Below the pieces are notes generated by a model. The model was not told where the DNA came from. It ran no database searches and saw nothing but the letters and a program-made list of their open reading frames with translations. The position numbers and the translations under genes were made by a program. A DNA stretch of 64,000 nt from Paralithodes platypus (lineage: Eukaryota > Arthropoda > Malacostraca > Decapoda > Lithodidae). Positions 1 through 10,100 of the stretch are shown here, one piece after another (position 1 is the first letter of the stretch; each line of letters starts with the position of its first letter). Location: the NCBI GenBank assembly GCA_032716605.1, contig CM064509.1, positions 35,435,618 to 35,499,617 on the forward strand, read 5' to 3'.

Positions 1-2
1 GT

Positions 3-719
3 GATGGTGGTGAGCGTGATGATAGCAGCAATGGCCATCAAGGTGATGATGATGATGATGATGGGCGTGGACGTAGAGGAAGAGGTGGGAGGAGGCGTAG
101 GCGTAGAGGAGGAGGAGGTGGGCATGGGCGTAGGCGTAGGCGTAGAGGAGGAGGTGATGGTGGTGGGCGTAGGCGTAGAGGAGGAGGAGGTGGTGGTGGT
201 GGTGGGCGTAGAGGAGGTGGAGGAGGAGGTAGTAGTGGTGGTGGTAGTAGTGATATCTATAACACTGCAACTAGTGATCATAACTATTACACCCCTACCG
301 ATGAAGGTAGTAGTGGTGATATCTATAACACTGCAACTAGTGATAACTATTATACCCCTACCGATGACAGTGGCAATTATAATATTGCTCCACCACCCAC
401 TAGAGATGGTTTCTGTAACTTCAATGTAGATAATGCCAACCTCGACAACAAGAAGACAATAATCCGGAATACATATGCAAAACAAGAAGTGGATGTTTCA
501 ACTAATTTAGATAGAATAATTAAAATGTTGAGTAAGAGCCTGTCAAAATTAGTACATCCGGAATTTGAACATAATTTAAATGAGTTTTATAACTCATTAT
601 GTAACGTAAAATCAGAATATAAACCAATAAATGTCTCGTACATGTGTTACTTGTCGAGTCTCATTATGTGTGTGGGATCTCTATATTACATTCATATATA
701 CATTCAATCTAGAATTTGA
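3..719 (+). CDS. RGG-rich, partial (5' end outside window) unrecognised protein
   Basis: The third forward frame is open from base 3 to the TGA at 717-719 (238 codons) and enters from outside the window. The first ~80 residues are low complexity: an Asp run, then Arg/Gly-rich RGG and GRRRR segments that would be expected to bind nucleic acid. A ~20-residue Ser/Asp/Tyr/Thr-rich unit is tandemly duplicated at about 244-306 and 307-366. The last ~80 residues are ordinary complex sequence. A competing Val/Glu/Met-only frame over 1-429 is composition noise. Similar-looking coding continues beyond 719 in another frame, so this is probably the front of a longer, frameshifted gene. I do not recognise the family. 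Confidence 0.55.
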   Translation, partial: DGGERDDSSNGHQGDDDDDDGRGRRGRGGRRRRRRGGGGGHGRRRRRRGGGDGGGRRRRGGGGGGGGGRRGGGGGGSSGGGSSDIYNTATSDHNYYTPTDEGSSGDIYNTATSDNYYTPTDDSGNYNIAPPPTRDGFCNFNVDNANLDNKKTIIRNTYAKQEVDVSTNLDRIIKMLSKSLSKLVHPEFEHNLNEFYNSLCNVKSEYKPINVSYMCYLSSLIMCVGSLYYIHIYIQSRI

Positions 720-1290
720 TGGTAAACTAGGCTCGGTAGACCAAATGATATGTCTGTGTCTGGATGCCGTTCAACAATTCATGGGTGATATTGATTCATC
801 CTTCGATTAAAAATTATGGGATGCAATTCTATTACATAAATCAACAAATACATTATATTACTTGATAAAATGTCTTTTCAAAGTACTTTATGTTATGAAG
901 GGTAGGGTAGCGATTTTGAAACAATTAAATATTACAACACACCATTATGGTACGGCTTTGAAACACACACTATTGTATGCATCTAGTAATATTTGTACAA
1001 TGGAGAGAAGTATTATCCCATTGTATACACAAATTAAAGGATTGTCGATTACGGATCGGCATTTCATCATTCGTCATTACTCCGTAGAGTCTTTTCTAGA
1101 AGATAGGGTAAAACTCTCTATGAATACATTTGCATATATGAAAATATATAACCCACACAGAATTAATGTCATATTGAAGTATATAAAGTGTAAACGAACT
1201 ATAGATGATGATGATTATTATGCGAATATTTTTCGTATTATACCCTACATTAACGATTACGAAACAATGAATTACATCGAGCCTTTCTAG
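700..1290 (+). pseudogene. Downstream part of the same broken gene
   Basis: From about 700 the likely coding frame shifts relative to the upstream RGG-rich reading. It stays open except for one in-frame TAA near 808, and the clean stretch 862-1290 encodes 142 residues ending at TAG. Composition is normal for a globular protein (Ile, Tyr, His and Lys rich, with a short Asp run near the end). One frameshift plus one nonsense codon suggests decay rather than two separate genes. I recognise no family or motif. It converges with a reverse-strand broken gene across a 170-bp module-containing spacer. Confidence 0.4.
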
Positions 1291-1464
1291 GACACGGTTG
1301 AAACGAAACGAGTTTTCTGGTTAAATAAAGTTTTATTGGCAAAAAAAAAAAAATCATACCACATACGCGCGCGCAAAAAAAAAAAGAAGCGTATATAACC
1401 CCGAAGCGACCAAATAATATTGATTGGCCCATACCGGTGAGTTGTTTTTTTCCCCCGCTTAGGC
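1291..1464. repeat. Intergenic module shared with the 49-63 kb gene array
   Basis: Bases 1296-1345 are the reverse complement of the 3'-end module found after the glycoprotein genes (AACCAGAAAATTCGTTTC type). It is followed by an A-rich stretch and AATCATACCACA with alternating purine/pyrimidine, as seen again near 53260-53310 and 54710-54760. The spacer separates two convergent broken genes and probably serves as a polyadenylation region. Its presence ties this end of the window to the right-hand array. Confidence 0.6.
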
Positions 1465-1990
1465 GGCATGAAGTTCATCTAGAATCTCGCCAAATATGGT
1501 TTTATAATTACAATCTTTTATTACAAGGCTGACTATATAATCTCTAAATGTATTAAGTATGAGACTAGAGTACTTTTTTTATATACTCTATCTTTATAAA
1601 TGTTAACAACAGGATGTAAAACATCGCGTATGGCTTTTCTGTTACTACGACGTGTTGCCTCTATTGAAAGAGAATCCTCTTGGTTTGAAGTATTTAATTC
1701 TATTAAAAACAAATTAAATATGTTATTTAATTGGTTCGCCGCTGTAACCACTTCGAAATAATAATCTTTGAAATCGCCCAACTATAAGTTGTGTAATGTC
1801 CTCTGTGGGATAACCCCGCTGGATTTGAATAAATTAAATTGCATCATCTCTAAAGGATTCCAATGTATTTTTTACCACTATAACTTGCTTTGGTAAAGAG
1901 TTCATTCTCGTTGTGATTGATCGATGGGTTAAAAATGCATTTACACATTTCCCTTTTTTCAGATCGGTATACCCAAAGAAGTTGGAGCAA
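1465..1990 (-). pseudogene. Broken unrecognised gene
   Basis: Reverse-strand coding is visible in pieces. A clean 82-residue run (1533-1781) continues past 1533 in another frame to a stop near 1465. Upstream (1782-1985) there is protein-like sequence broken by a stop near 1830 and a frame change. Composition (Lys, Ile, Asn, Asp) is like the neighbouring forward genes. I cannot name the family. A further open stretch at 2002-2256 on this strand may be its 5' part, but it overlaps a forward reading frame. Confidence 0.3.
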
Positions 1991-2157
1991 GAGACATTCC
2001 TCTACGATGGAAACAATCGACGTCTTTCCCTGAGTATATATATCACCAGAACAACACTTGTGCGCGCGATGGATTCTGGACCCAGTGAATAATAATATAC
2101 TGTACGTGCATTGACTGATGTTGTGATATCTTTCAGATAGTTGGCGGAGGATGCTTC

Positions 2158-2499
2158 ATGGATATACCAACCGTACCCACATCCTACGACACCGTTTCGT
2201 TGATTTGTACTCCATTCGGGAATGCATGGCCCGAGTTTTATAGGGGTTGGCGACAATACATAACACCACTTCTTAGAAATTCATTGAATATTTTCGATAA
2301 TCATAATATATCAAATATGTGTCAAAGTCTGGGGCGATTAATCGACGAGAAATCTGTACTATACATGAGAGTTGTCATTGTGACAGCGGATAGAGCCACA
2401 CTTGTAAATTTTCATAATTGGCAGTGCCGAAACTATTCTCATGTAAAGATGGAAATATTTGTATTATTCACATGCTTCACGCGACTATCGGGATATTGA
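2158..2499 (+). CDS. Unrecognised ORF, probable front of the 2418-3531 gene
   Basis: A 113-codon ORF runs into the next frame near 2418-2499, where a second ORF takes over. The overlap of two open frames with similar composition suggests one gene with a frameshift near 2450. The N-terminal 35 codons lie opposite a reverse-strand open frame (2002-2256), so the true start is uncertain. There is no clear signal peptide or domain. Confidence 0.35.
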   Translation: MDIPTVPTSYDTVSLICTPFGNAWPEFYRGWRQYITPLLRNSLNIFDNHNISNMCQSLGRLIDEKSVLYMRVVIVTADRATLVNFHNWQCRNYSHVKMEIFVLFTCFTRLSGY

Positions 2500-3017
2500 A
2501 TTTTAAAACGAAAGTTTTTTTTATTCAGCAATATGATATAGATCATCAATTCCAAAAACTGGTCCGCGTATGGGGGAATTACGCAATCACCTTTTCACGT
2601 CCTGGCGCCTGTTTAATACCCGAAACGGGTATGTTGGAACCCGGCGAGTGGTTGACATTTAATTCCCGGCTAGACGGGATGTGGGTGTATTTTGATGAGG
2701 AGGAGTTGGAGGATCTGAGTCTGATGAGAAATTTTGATACCGAATTCTGTCCGTTGAATCTTAACCGAAAGAAACTAGACGTTGAGATTCTCGACAAAAT
2801 ATTTCAACAATGGGAAGAGATGTACATCCACTCCCAAAAAATGGAGTCTATCTTGGACATTATGAAAATGATGTACGTGAACATAAATGCCAAGTCGGAC
2901 CGAATCGAACAGAGAATAGAGAAAATTGACACGTGTGTAAGTTTATTCAAATACCAAGCCGAGTTCAAAATGGCCCAAGCAATCCTCAGCACTAAGCATT
3001 TTTGTTTCGAAAGGTAA
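2418..3017 (+). CDS. Unrecognised ORF with C-terminal helical segment
   Basis: 199 codons. The first half resembles a compact beta-rich segment (an LEPGEWLTFNSRLDG stretch around residues 72-86). The second half (about residues 110-190) is Lys/Glu/Ile-rich and likely helical or coiled. It ends at TAA just after 3012, but the sequence after the stop stays protein-like in another frame and joins the next ORF. The simplest reading is a single gene from about 2158 to 3531 with two frameshifts. No family recognised; fragment of an endogenised viral gene is a guess. Confidence 0.4.
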   Translation: MAVPKLFSCKDGNICIIHMLHATIGILNFKTKVFFIQQYDIDHQFQKLVRVWGNYAITFSRPGACLIPETGMLEPGEWLTFNSRLDGMWVYFDEEELEDLSLMRNFDTEFCPLNLNRKKLDVEILDKIFQQWEEMYIHSQKMESILDIMKMMYVNINAKSDRIEQRIEKIDTCVSLFKYQAEFKMAQAILSTKHFCFER

Positions 3018-3078
3018 ATATATTCAACACGTATTACTCGCAAAGGGTCACAGAAATGAAGACTTTCAAGCAGACCTT

Positions 3079-3531
3079 ATGGAATTTTGTCACATATTAC
3101 AGAGCGAAAGAAGAGCCATAGAAACCCTTGACGAGGACCGATGTAGTATAACCATGACTTCGACAGTAATGGATCTGCAAGATCCAGAATTTTTCGAAAG
3201 ACGGTATAGAAATAAATTTGATTTTTTAAGACAAATGACAATGTCCGGTATTGGTGTTTACGCACCGATAAATGATGCCATGTTCATCAATCCATGGTCT
3301 TTCGCCATTGGTAACATTCTCCAATATCCATACTCGATAATATCGCAGGTGGCCATGGAAGATTATGTCCAAAATGGAGCCCAGATGGGAGCACAATACA
3401 ACGTTATACGATTGGATAATCACGAGGGACAGATATATAACGATAAAACAAATTGTTATAATAGTGTTATACCCATTTTTAGCCCGCAGGCGGCTGATAT
3501 TATGAAACCACTAATTGCCACCAAATTGTAA
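3079..3531 (+). CDS. Unrecognised ORF, likely C-terminal part of the preceding gene
   Basis: 150 codons ending in TAA at 3529-3531. The frame is open upstream of this ATG to about 3015, where the preceding ORF stops, so the ATG is probably internal. There are no transmembrane segments. The stop lies at the exact edge of a duplicated spacer: from ~3532 on, the sequence is a copy of 62200-62595. In that other copy the same edge holds the start codon of a reverse-strand gene, so a rearrangement breakpoint lies here. Confidence 0.4.
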   Translation: MEFCHILQSERRAIETLDEDRCSITMTSTVMDLQDPEFFERRYRNKFDFLRQMTMSGIGVYAPINDAMFINPWSFAIGNILQYPYSIISQVAMEDYVQNGAQMGAQYNVIRLDNHEGQIYNDKTNCYNSVIPIFSPQAADIMKPLIATKL

Positions 3532-3905
3532 GCAACGCCATGCTCAATTCGGGAGAGGGATGATGGAACGCGTGGCCCTTCTCGAGATAAATAGGGCGAG
3601 CGAGCGAGGTTATATATCACATTAGGTGGCTCGCTTCCGGTGGGATCTTTTCCCACCATCAATGATGATATACCTCTCGGACAGTGACTGCCCGTCGCTT
3701 TACATAAACGCTCAGAAAATATTTTTTTTTTGTTTTTGTTAAAAAAAAAGTCAATCTTCTTAGCTAACTAGTTAGTTTTTCGAGGGATCTAAACCCCGTT
3801 TTGTGGCCTTACATCTTAGCTAACCTAGTTTCTAAACCCCATTTGTTTTGGTGTTCACTTTACGTAAACTCTCAGAAAATACTATTTTTGGAGAAAGAGA
3901 TTATT
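3532..3905. repeat. Spacer block, diverged copy of 62200-62595
   Basis: Shares long near-identical stretches with 62200-62595: the GGGAGAGGGATGATGGAACG region, the GGTGGCTCGCTTCCGGTGGG region, CTCGGACAGTGA, TTTTCGAGGGATCTAAACCC and TTTACGTAAACTCTCAGAAA. The right-hand copy has short extra insertions. It contains the reverse-strand ATGGCGTTGCTTA that begins the Cys/His-rich gene at 62215, but here no such gene follows. Its right half also aligns in reverse complement to the 179-bp satellite unit. Confidence 0.85.
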
Positions 3906-3918
3906 TTCGTTTCTTGAC

Positions 3919-4152
3919 TCACTCTCTCTCTCTCACTCCGGCCCGGGCCGGTTCAACCCTAAGCATCTCAAAATAGTCGGAATAATTGGCCAAATATAAG
4001 CGAGCCGTGGTCTCTACATGGCTAATTATCTTTTGAGATTCCTCCTTTGTTTTATTTATGGTATGTAACCACAGTACCCCTAGAGCTGCAAAATGTATAT
4101 CCCCGTCTATCAAATGGGGAGATTTTAAGATGGCAAATGTGACACATTGCAT
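3919..4152 (-). CDS. Unrecognised 77-codon ORF abutting the satellite
   Basis: A reverse ORF starting inside the first bases of the satellite (4152) and reading to a stop near 3919. The sequence is not low complexity until the final residues. It could be the 3' part of a gene whose front was replaced by the satellite array. I see no known domain. Confidence 0.25.
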   Translation of the reverse strand: MQCVTFAILKSPHLIDGDIHFAALGVLWLHTINKTKEESQKIISHVETTARLYLANYSDYFEMLRVEPARAGVRERE

Positions 4153-7100
4153 TGTACACTAAAGTGAATTGGTCTTGTATGGTGGAGACACGAAACTGGA
4201 TTTAGAGCCTCTATAACTAGGCTATCTACACGAGATGTAGACATATAACTGAGCTAAAATCACCCTAAAAACTAGACTAGTTACGATTAAATTGACAAAA
4301 TAATATTCTCTCTAAAAATATTTTCAGAGATTGTACACTAAAGTGAATTGGTCTTGTATGGTGGAGACACGAAACTGGATTTAGAGCCTCTATAACTAGG
4401 CTATCTACATGAGACGTAGACAAATAATAGAGCTAAAATCAACCTAAAAACTAGGCTAGTTACGATTAAATTGACAAAATAATATTCTCTCTAAAAATAT
4501 TTTCAGAGATTGTACACTAAAGTGAATTGGTCTTGTATGGTGGAGACACGAAACTGGATTTAGAGCCTCTATAACTAGGCTATCTACACGAGATGTAGAC
4601 ATATAACTGAGCTAAAATCACCCTAAAAACTAGACTAGTTACGATTAAATTGACAAAATAATATTCTCTCTAAAAATATTTTCAGAGATTGTACACTAAA
4701 GTGAGTTGGTCTTGTATGGTGGAGACACGAAACTGGATTTAGAGCCTCTATAACTAGGCTATCTATACGAGATGTAGACATATAACTGAGCTAAAATCAC
4801 CCTAAAAACTAGGCTAGTTACGATTAAATTGACAAAATAATATTCTCTCTAAAAATATTTTCAGAGATTGTACACTAAAGTGAATTGGTCTTGTATGGTG
4901 GAGACACGAAACTGGATTTAGAGCCTCTATAACTAGGCTATCTACACGAGATGTAGACATATAACTGAGCTAAAATCACCCTAAAAACTAGGCTAGTTAC
5001 GATTAAATTGACAAAATAATATTCTCTCTAAAAATATTTTCAGAGATTGTACACTAAAGTGAATTGGTCTTGTATGGTGGAGACACGAAACTGGATTTAG
5101 AGCCTCTATAACTAGGCTATCTACATGAGACGTAGACAAATAATAGAGCTAAAATCACCCTAAAAACTAGGCTAGTTACGATTAAATTGACAAAATAATA
5201 TTCTCTCTAAAAATATTTTCAGAGATTGTACACTAAAGTGAATTGGTCTTGTATGGTGGAGACACGAAACTGGATTTAGAGCCTCTATAACTAGGCTATC
5301 TACATGAGACGTAGACAAATAATAGAGCTAAAATCACCCTAAAAACTAGGCTAGTTACGATTAAATTGACAAAATAATATTCTCTCTAAAAATATTTTCA
5401 GAGATTGTACACTAAAGTGAATTGGTCTTGTATGGTGGAGACACGAAACTGGATTTAGAGCCTCTATAACTAGGCTATCTACATGAGACGTAGACAAATA
5501 ATAGAGCTAAAATCACCCTAAAAACTAGGCTAGTTACGATTAAATTGACAAAATAATATTCTCTCTAAAAATATTTTCAGAGATTGTACACTAAAGTGAA
5601 TTGGTCTTGTATGGTGGAGACACGAAACTGGATTTAGAGCCTCTATAACTAGGCTATCTACATGAGACGTAGACAAATAATAGAGCTAAAATCACCCTAA
5701 AAACTAGGCTAGTTACGATTAAATTGACAAAATAATATTCTCTCTAAAAATATTTTCAGAGATTGTACACTAAAGTGAATTGGTCTTGTATGGTGGAGAC
5801 ACGAAACTGGATTTAGAGCCTCTATAACTAGGCTATCTACACGAGACGTAGACAAATAATAGAGCTAAAATCACCCTAAAAACTAGGCTAGTTACGATTA
5901 AATTGACAAAATAATATTCTCTCTAAAAATATTTTCAGAGATTGTACACTAAAGTGAATTGGTCTTGTATGGTGGAGACACGAAACTGGATTTAGAGCCT
6001 CTATAACTAGGCTATCTACATGAGACGTAGACAAATAATAGAGCTAAAATCACCCTAAAAACTAGGCTAGTTACGATTAAATTGACAAAATAATATTCTC
6101 TCTAAAAATATTTTCAGAGATTGTACACTAAAGTGAATTGGTCTTGTATGGTGGAGACACGAAACTGGATTTAGAGCCTCTATAACTAGGCTATCTACAT
6201 GAGACGTAGACAAATAATAGAGCTAAAATCACCCTAAAAACTAGGCTAGTTACGATTAAATTGACAAAATAATATTCTCTCTAAAAATATTTTCAGAGAT
6301 TGTACACTAAAGTGAATTGGTCTTGTATGGTGGAGACACGAAACTGGATTTAGAGCCTCTATAACTAGGCTATCTACACGAGATGTAGACATATAACTGA
6401 GCTAAAATCACCCTAAAAACTAGGCTAGTTACGATTAAATTGACAAAATAATATTCTCTCTAAAAATAATCAGAGATTGTACACTAAAGTGAATTGGTCT
6501 TGTATGGTGGAGACACGAAACTGGATTTAGAGCCTCTATAACTAGGCTATCTACACGAGATGTAGACATATAACTGAGCTAAAATCACCCTAAAAACTAG
6601 GCTAGTTACGATTAAATTGACAAAATAATATTCTCTCTAAAAATATTTTCAGAGATTGTACACTAAAGTGAATTGGTCTTGTATGGTGGAGACACGAAAC
6701 TGGATTTAGAGCCTCTATAACTAGGCTATCTACACGAGATGTAGACATATAACTGAGCTAAAATCACCCTAAAAACTAGGCTAGTTACGATTAAATTGAC
6801 AAAATAATATTCTCTAAAAATATTTTCAGAGATTGTACACTAAAGTGAATTGGTCTTGTATGGTGGAGACACGAAACTGGATTTAGAGCCTCTATAACTA
6901 GGCTATCTACATGAGACGTAGACAAATAATAGAGCTAAAATCACCCTAAAAACTAGGCTAGTTACGATTAAATTGACAAAATAATATTCTCTCTAAAAAT
7001 ATTTTCAGAGATTGTACACTAAAGTGAATTGGTCTTGTATGGTGGAGACACGAAACTGGATTTAGAGCCTCTATAACTAGGCTATCTACATGAGACGTAG

Positions 7101-10100
7101 ACAAATAATAGAGCTAAAATCACCCTAAAAACTAGGCTAGTTACGATTAAATTGACAAAATAATATTCTCTCTAAAAATATTTTCAGAGATTGTACACTA
7201 AAGTGAATTGGTCTTGTATGGTGGAGACACGAAACTGGATTTAGAGCCTCTATAACTAGGCTATCTACATGAGACGTAGACAAATAATAGAGCTAAAATC
7301 ACCCTAAAAACTAGGCTAGTTACGATTAAATTGACAAAATAATATTCTCTCTAAAAATATTTTCAGAGATTGTACACTAAAGTGAATTGGTCTTGTATGG
7401 TGGAGACACGAAACTGGATTTAGAGCCTCTATAACTAGGCTATCTACATGAGACGTAGACAAATAATAGAGCTAAAATCACCCTAAAAACTAGGCTAGTT
7501 ACGATTAAATTGACAAAATAATATTCTCTCTAAAAATATTTTCAGAGATTGTACACTAAAGTGAATTGGTCTTGTATGGTGGAGACACGAAACTGGATTT
7601 AGAGCCTCTATAACTAGGCTATCTACACGAGACGTAGACAAATAATAGAGCTAAAATCACCCTAAAAACTAGGCTAGTTACGATTAAATTGACAAAATAA
7701 TATTCTCTCTAAAAATATTTTCAGAGATTGTACACTAAAGTGAATTGGTCTTGTATGGTGGAGACACGAAACTGGATTTAGAGCCTCTATAACTAGGCTA
7801 TCTACATGAGACGTAGACAAATAATAGAGCTAAAATCACCCTAAAAACTAGGCTAGTTACGATTAAATTGACAAAATAATATTCTCTCTAAAAATATTTT
7901 CAGAGATTGTACACTAAAGTGAATTGGTCTTGTATGGTGGAGACACGAAACTGGATTTAGAGCCTCTATAACTAGGCTATCTACATGAGACGTAGACAAA
8001 TAATAGAGCTAAAATCACCCTAAAAACTAGGCTAGTTACGATTAAATTGACAAAATAATATTCTCTCTAAAAATATTTTCAGAGATTGTACACTAAAGTG
8101 AATTGGTCTTGTATGGTGGAGACACGAAACTGGATTTAGAGCCTCTATAACTAGGCTATCTACATGAGACGTAGACATATAACTGAGCTAAAATCACCCT
8201 AAAAACTAGGCTAGTTACGATTAAATTGACAAAATAATATTCTCTCTAAAAATATTTTCAGAGATTGTACACTAAAGTGAATTGGTCTTGTATGGTGGAG
8301 ACACGAAACTGGATTTAGAGCCTCTATAACTAGGCTATCTACATGAGATGTAGACATATAACTGAGCTAAAATCACCCTAAAAACTAGGCTAGTTACGAT
8401 TAAATTGACAAAATAATATTCTCTCTAAAAATATTTTCAGAGATTGTACACTAAAGTGAATTGGTCTTGTATGGTGGAGACACGAAACTGGATTTAGAGC
8501 CTCTATAACTAGGCTATCTACACGAGATGTAGACATATAACTGAGCTAAAATCACCCTAAAAACTAGGCTAGTTACGATTAAATTGACAAAATAATATTC
8601 TCTCTAAAAATATTTTCAGAGATTGTACACTAAAGTGAATTGGTCTTGTATGGTGGAGACACGAAACTGGATTTAGAGCCTCTATAACTAGGCTATCTAC
8701 ACGAGATGTAGACATATAACTGAGCTAAAATCACCCTAAAAACTAGGCTAGTTACGATTAAATTGACAAAATAATATTCTCTCTAAAAATATTTTCAGAG
8801 ATTGTACACTAAAGTGAATTGGTCTTGTATGGTGGAGACACGAAACTGGATTTAGAGCCTCTATAACTAGGCTATCTACACGAGATGTAGACATATAACT
8901 GAGCTAAAATCACCCTAAAAACTAGGCTAGTTACGATTAAATTGACAAAATAATATTCTCTCTAAAAATATTTTCAGAGATTGTACACTAAAGTGAATTG
9001 GTCTTGTATGGTGGAGACACGAAACTGGATTTAGAGCCTCTATAACTAGGCTATCTACATGAGATGTAGACATATAACTGAGCTAAAATCTCCCTAAAAA
9101 CTAGGCTAGTTACGATTAAATTGACAAAATAATATTCTCTCTAAAAATATTTTCAGAGATTGTACACTAAAGTGAATTGGTCTTGTATGGTGGAGACACG
9201 AAACTGGATTTAGAGCCTCTATAACTAGGCTATCTACACGAGATGTAGACATATAACTGAGCTAAAATCACCCTAAAAACTAGGCTAGTTACGATTAAAT
9301 TGACAAAATAATATTCTCTCTAAAAATATTTTCAGAGATTGTACACTAAAGTGAATTGGTCTTGTATGGTGGAGACACGAAACTGGATTTAGAGCCTCTA
9401 TAACTAGGCTATCTACACGAGATGTAGACATATAACTGAGCTAAAATCACCCTAAAAACTAGGCTAGTTACGATTAAATTGACAAAATAATATTCTCTCT
9501 AAAAATATTTTCAGAGATTGTACACTAAAGTGAATTGGTCTTGTATGGTGGAGACACGAAACTGGATTTAGAGCCTCTATAACTAGGCTATCTACACGAG
9601 ATGTAGACATATAACTGAGCTAAAATCACCCTAAAAACTAGGCTAGTTACGATTAAATTGACAAAATAATATTCTCTCTAAAAATATTTTCAGAGATTGT
9701 ACACTAAAGTGAATTGGTCTTGTATGGTGGAGACACGAAACTGGATTTAGAGCCTCTATAACTAGGCTATCTACATGAGACGTAGACAAATAATAGAGCT
9801 AAAATCACCCTAAAAACTAGGCTAGTTACGATTAAATTGACAAAATAATATTCTCTAAAAATATTTTCAGAGATTGTACACTAAAGTGAATTGGTCTTGT
9901 ATGGTGGAGACACGAAACTGGATTTAGAGCCTCTATAACTAGGCTATCTACACGAGACGTAGACAAATAATAGAGCTAAAATCACCCTAAAAACTAGGCT
10001 AGTTACGATTAAATTGACAAAATAATATTCTCTCTAAAAATATTTTCAGAGATTGTACACTAAAGTGAATTGGTCTTGTATGGTGGAGACACGAAACTGG

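Noticed and set aside
1..429. 142-residue Val/Glu/Met-rich frame
   Set aside because: Low-complexity reading of the same bases; the third frame is the one that stays open into normal protein-like sequence.
2002..2256. 84-residue reverse frame as a separate gene
   Set aside because: Overlaps a forward frame of similar quality; could be the front of the broken reverse gene but I cannot decide between strands.
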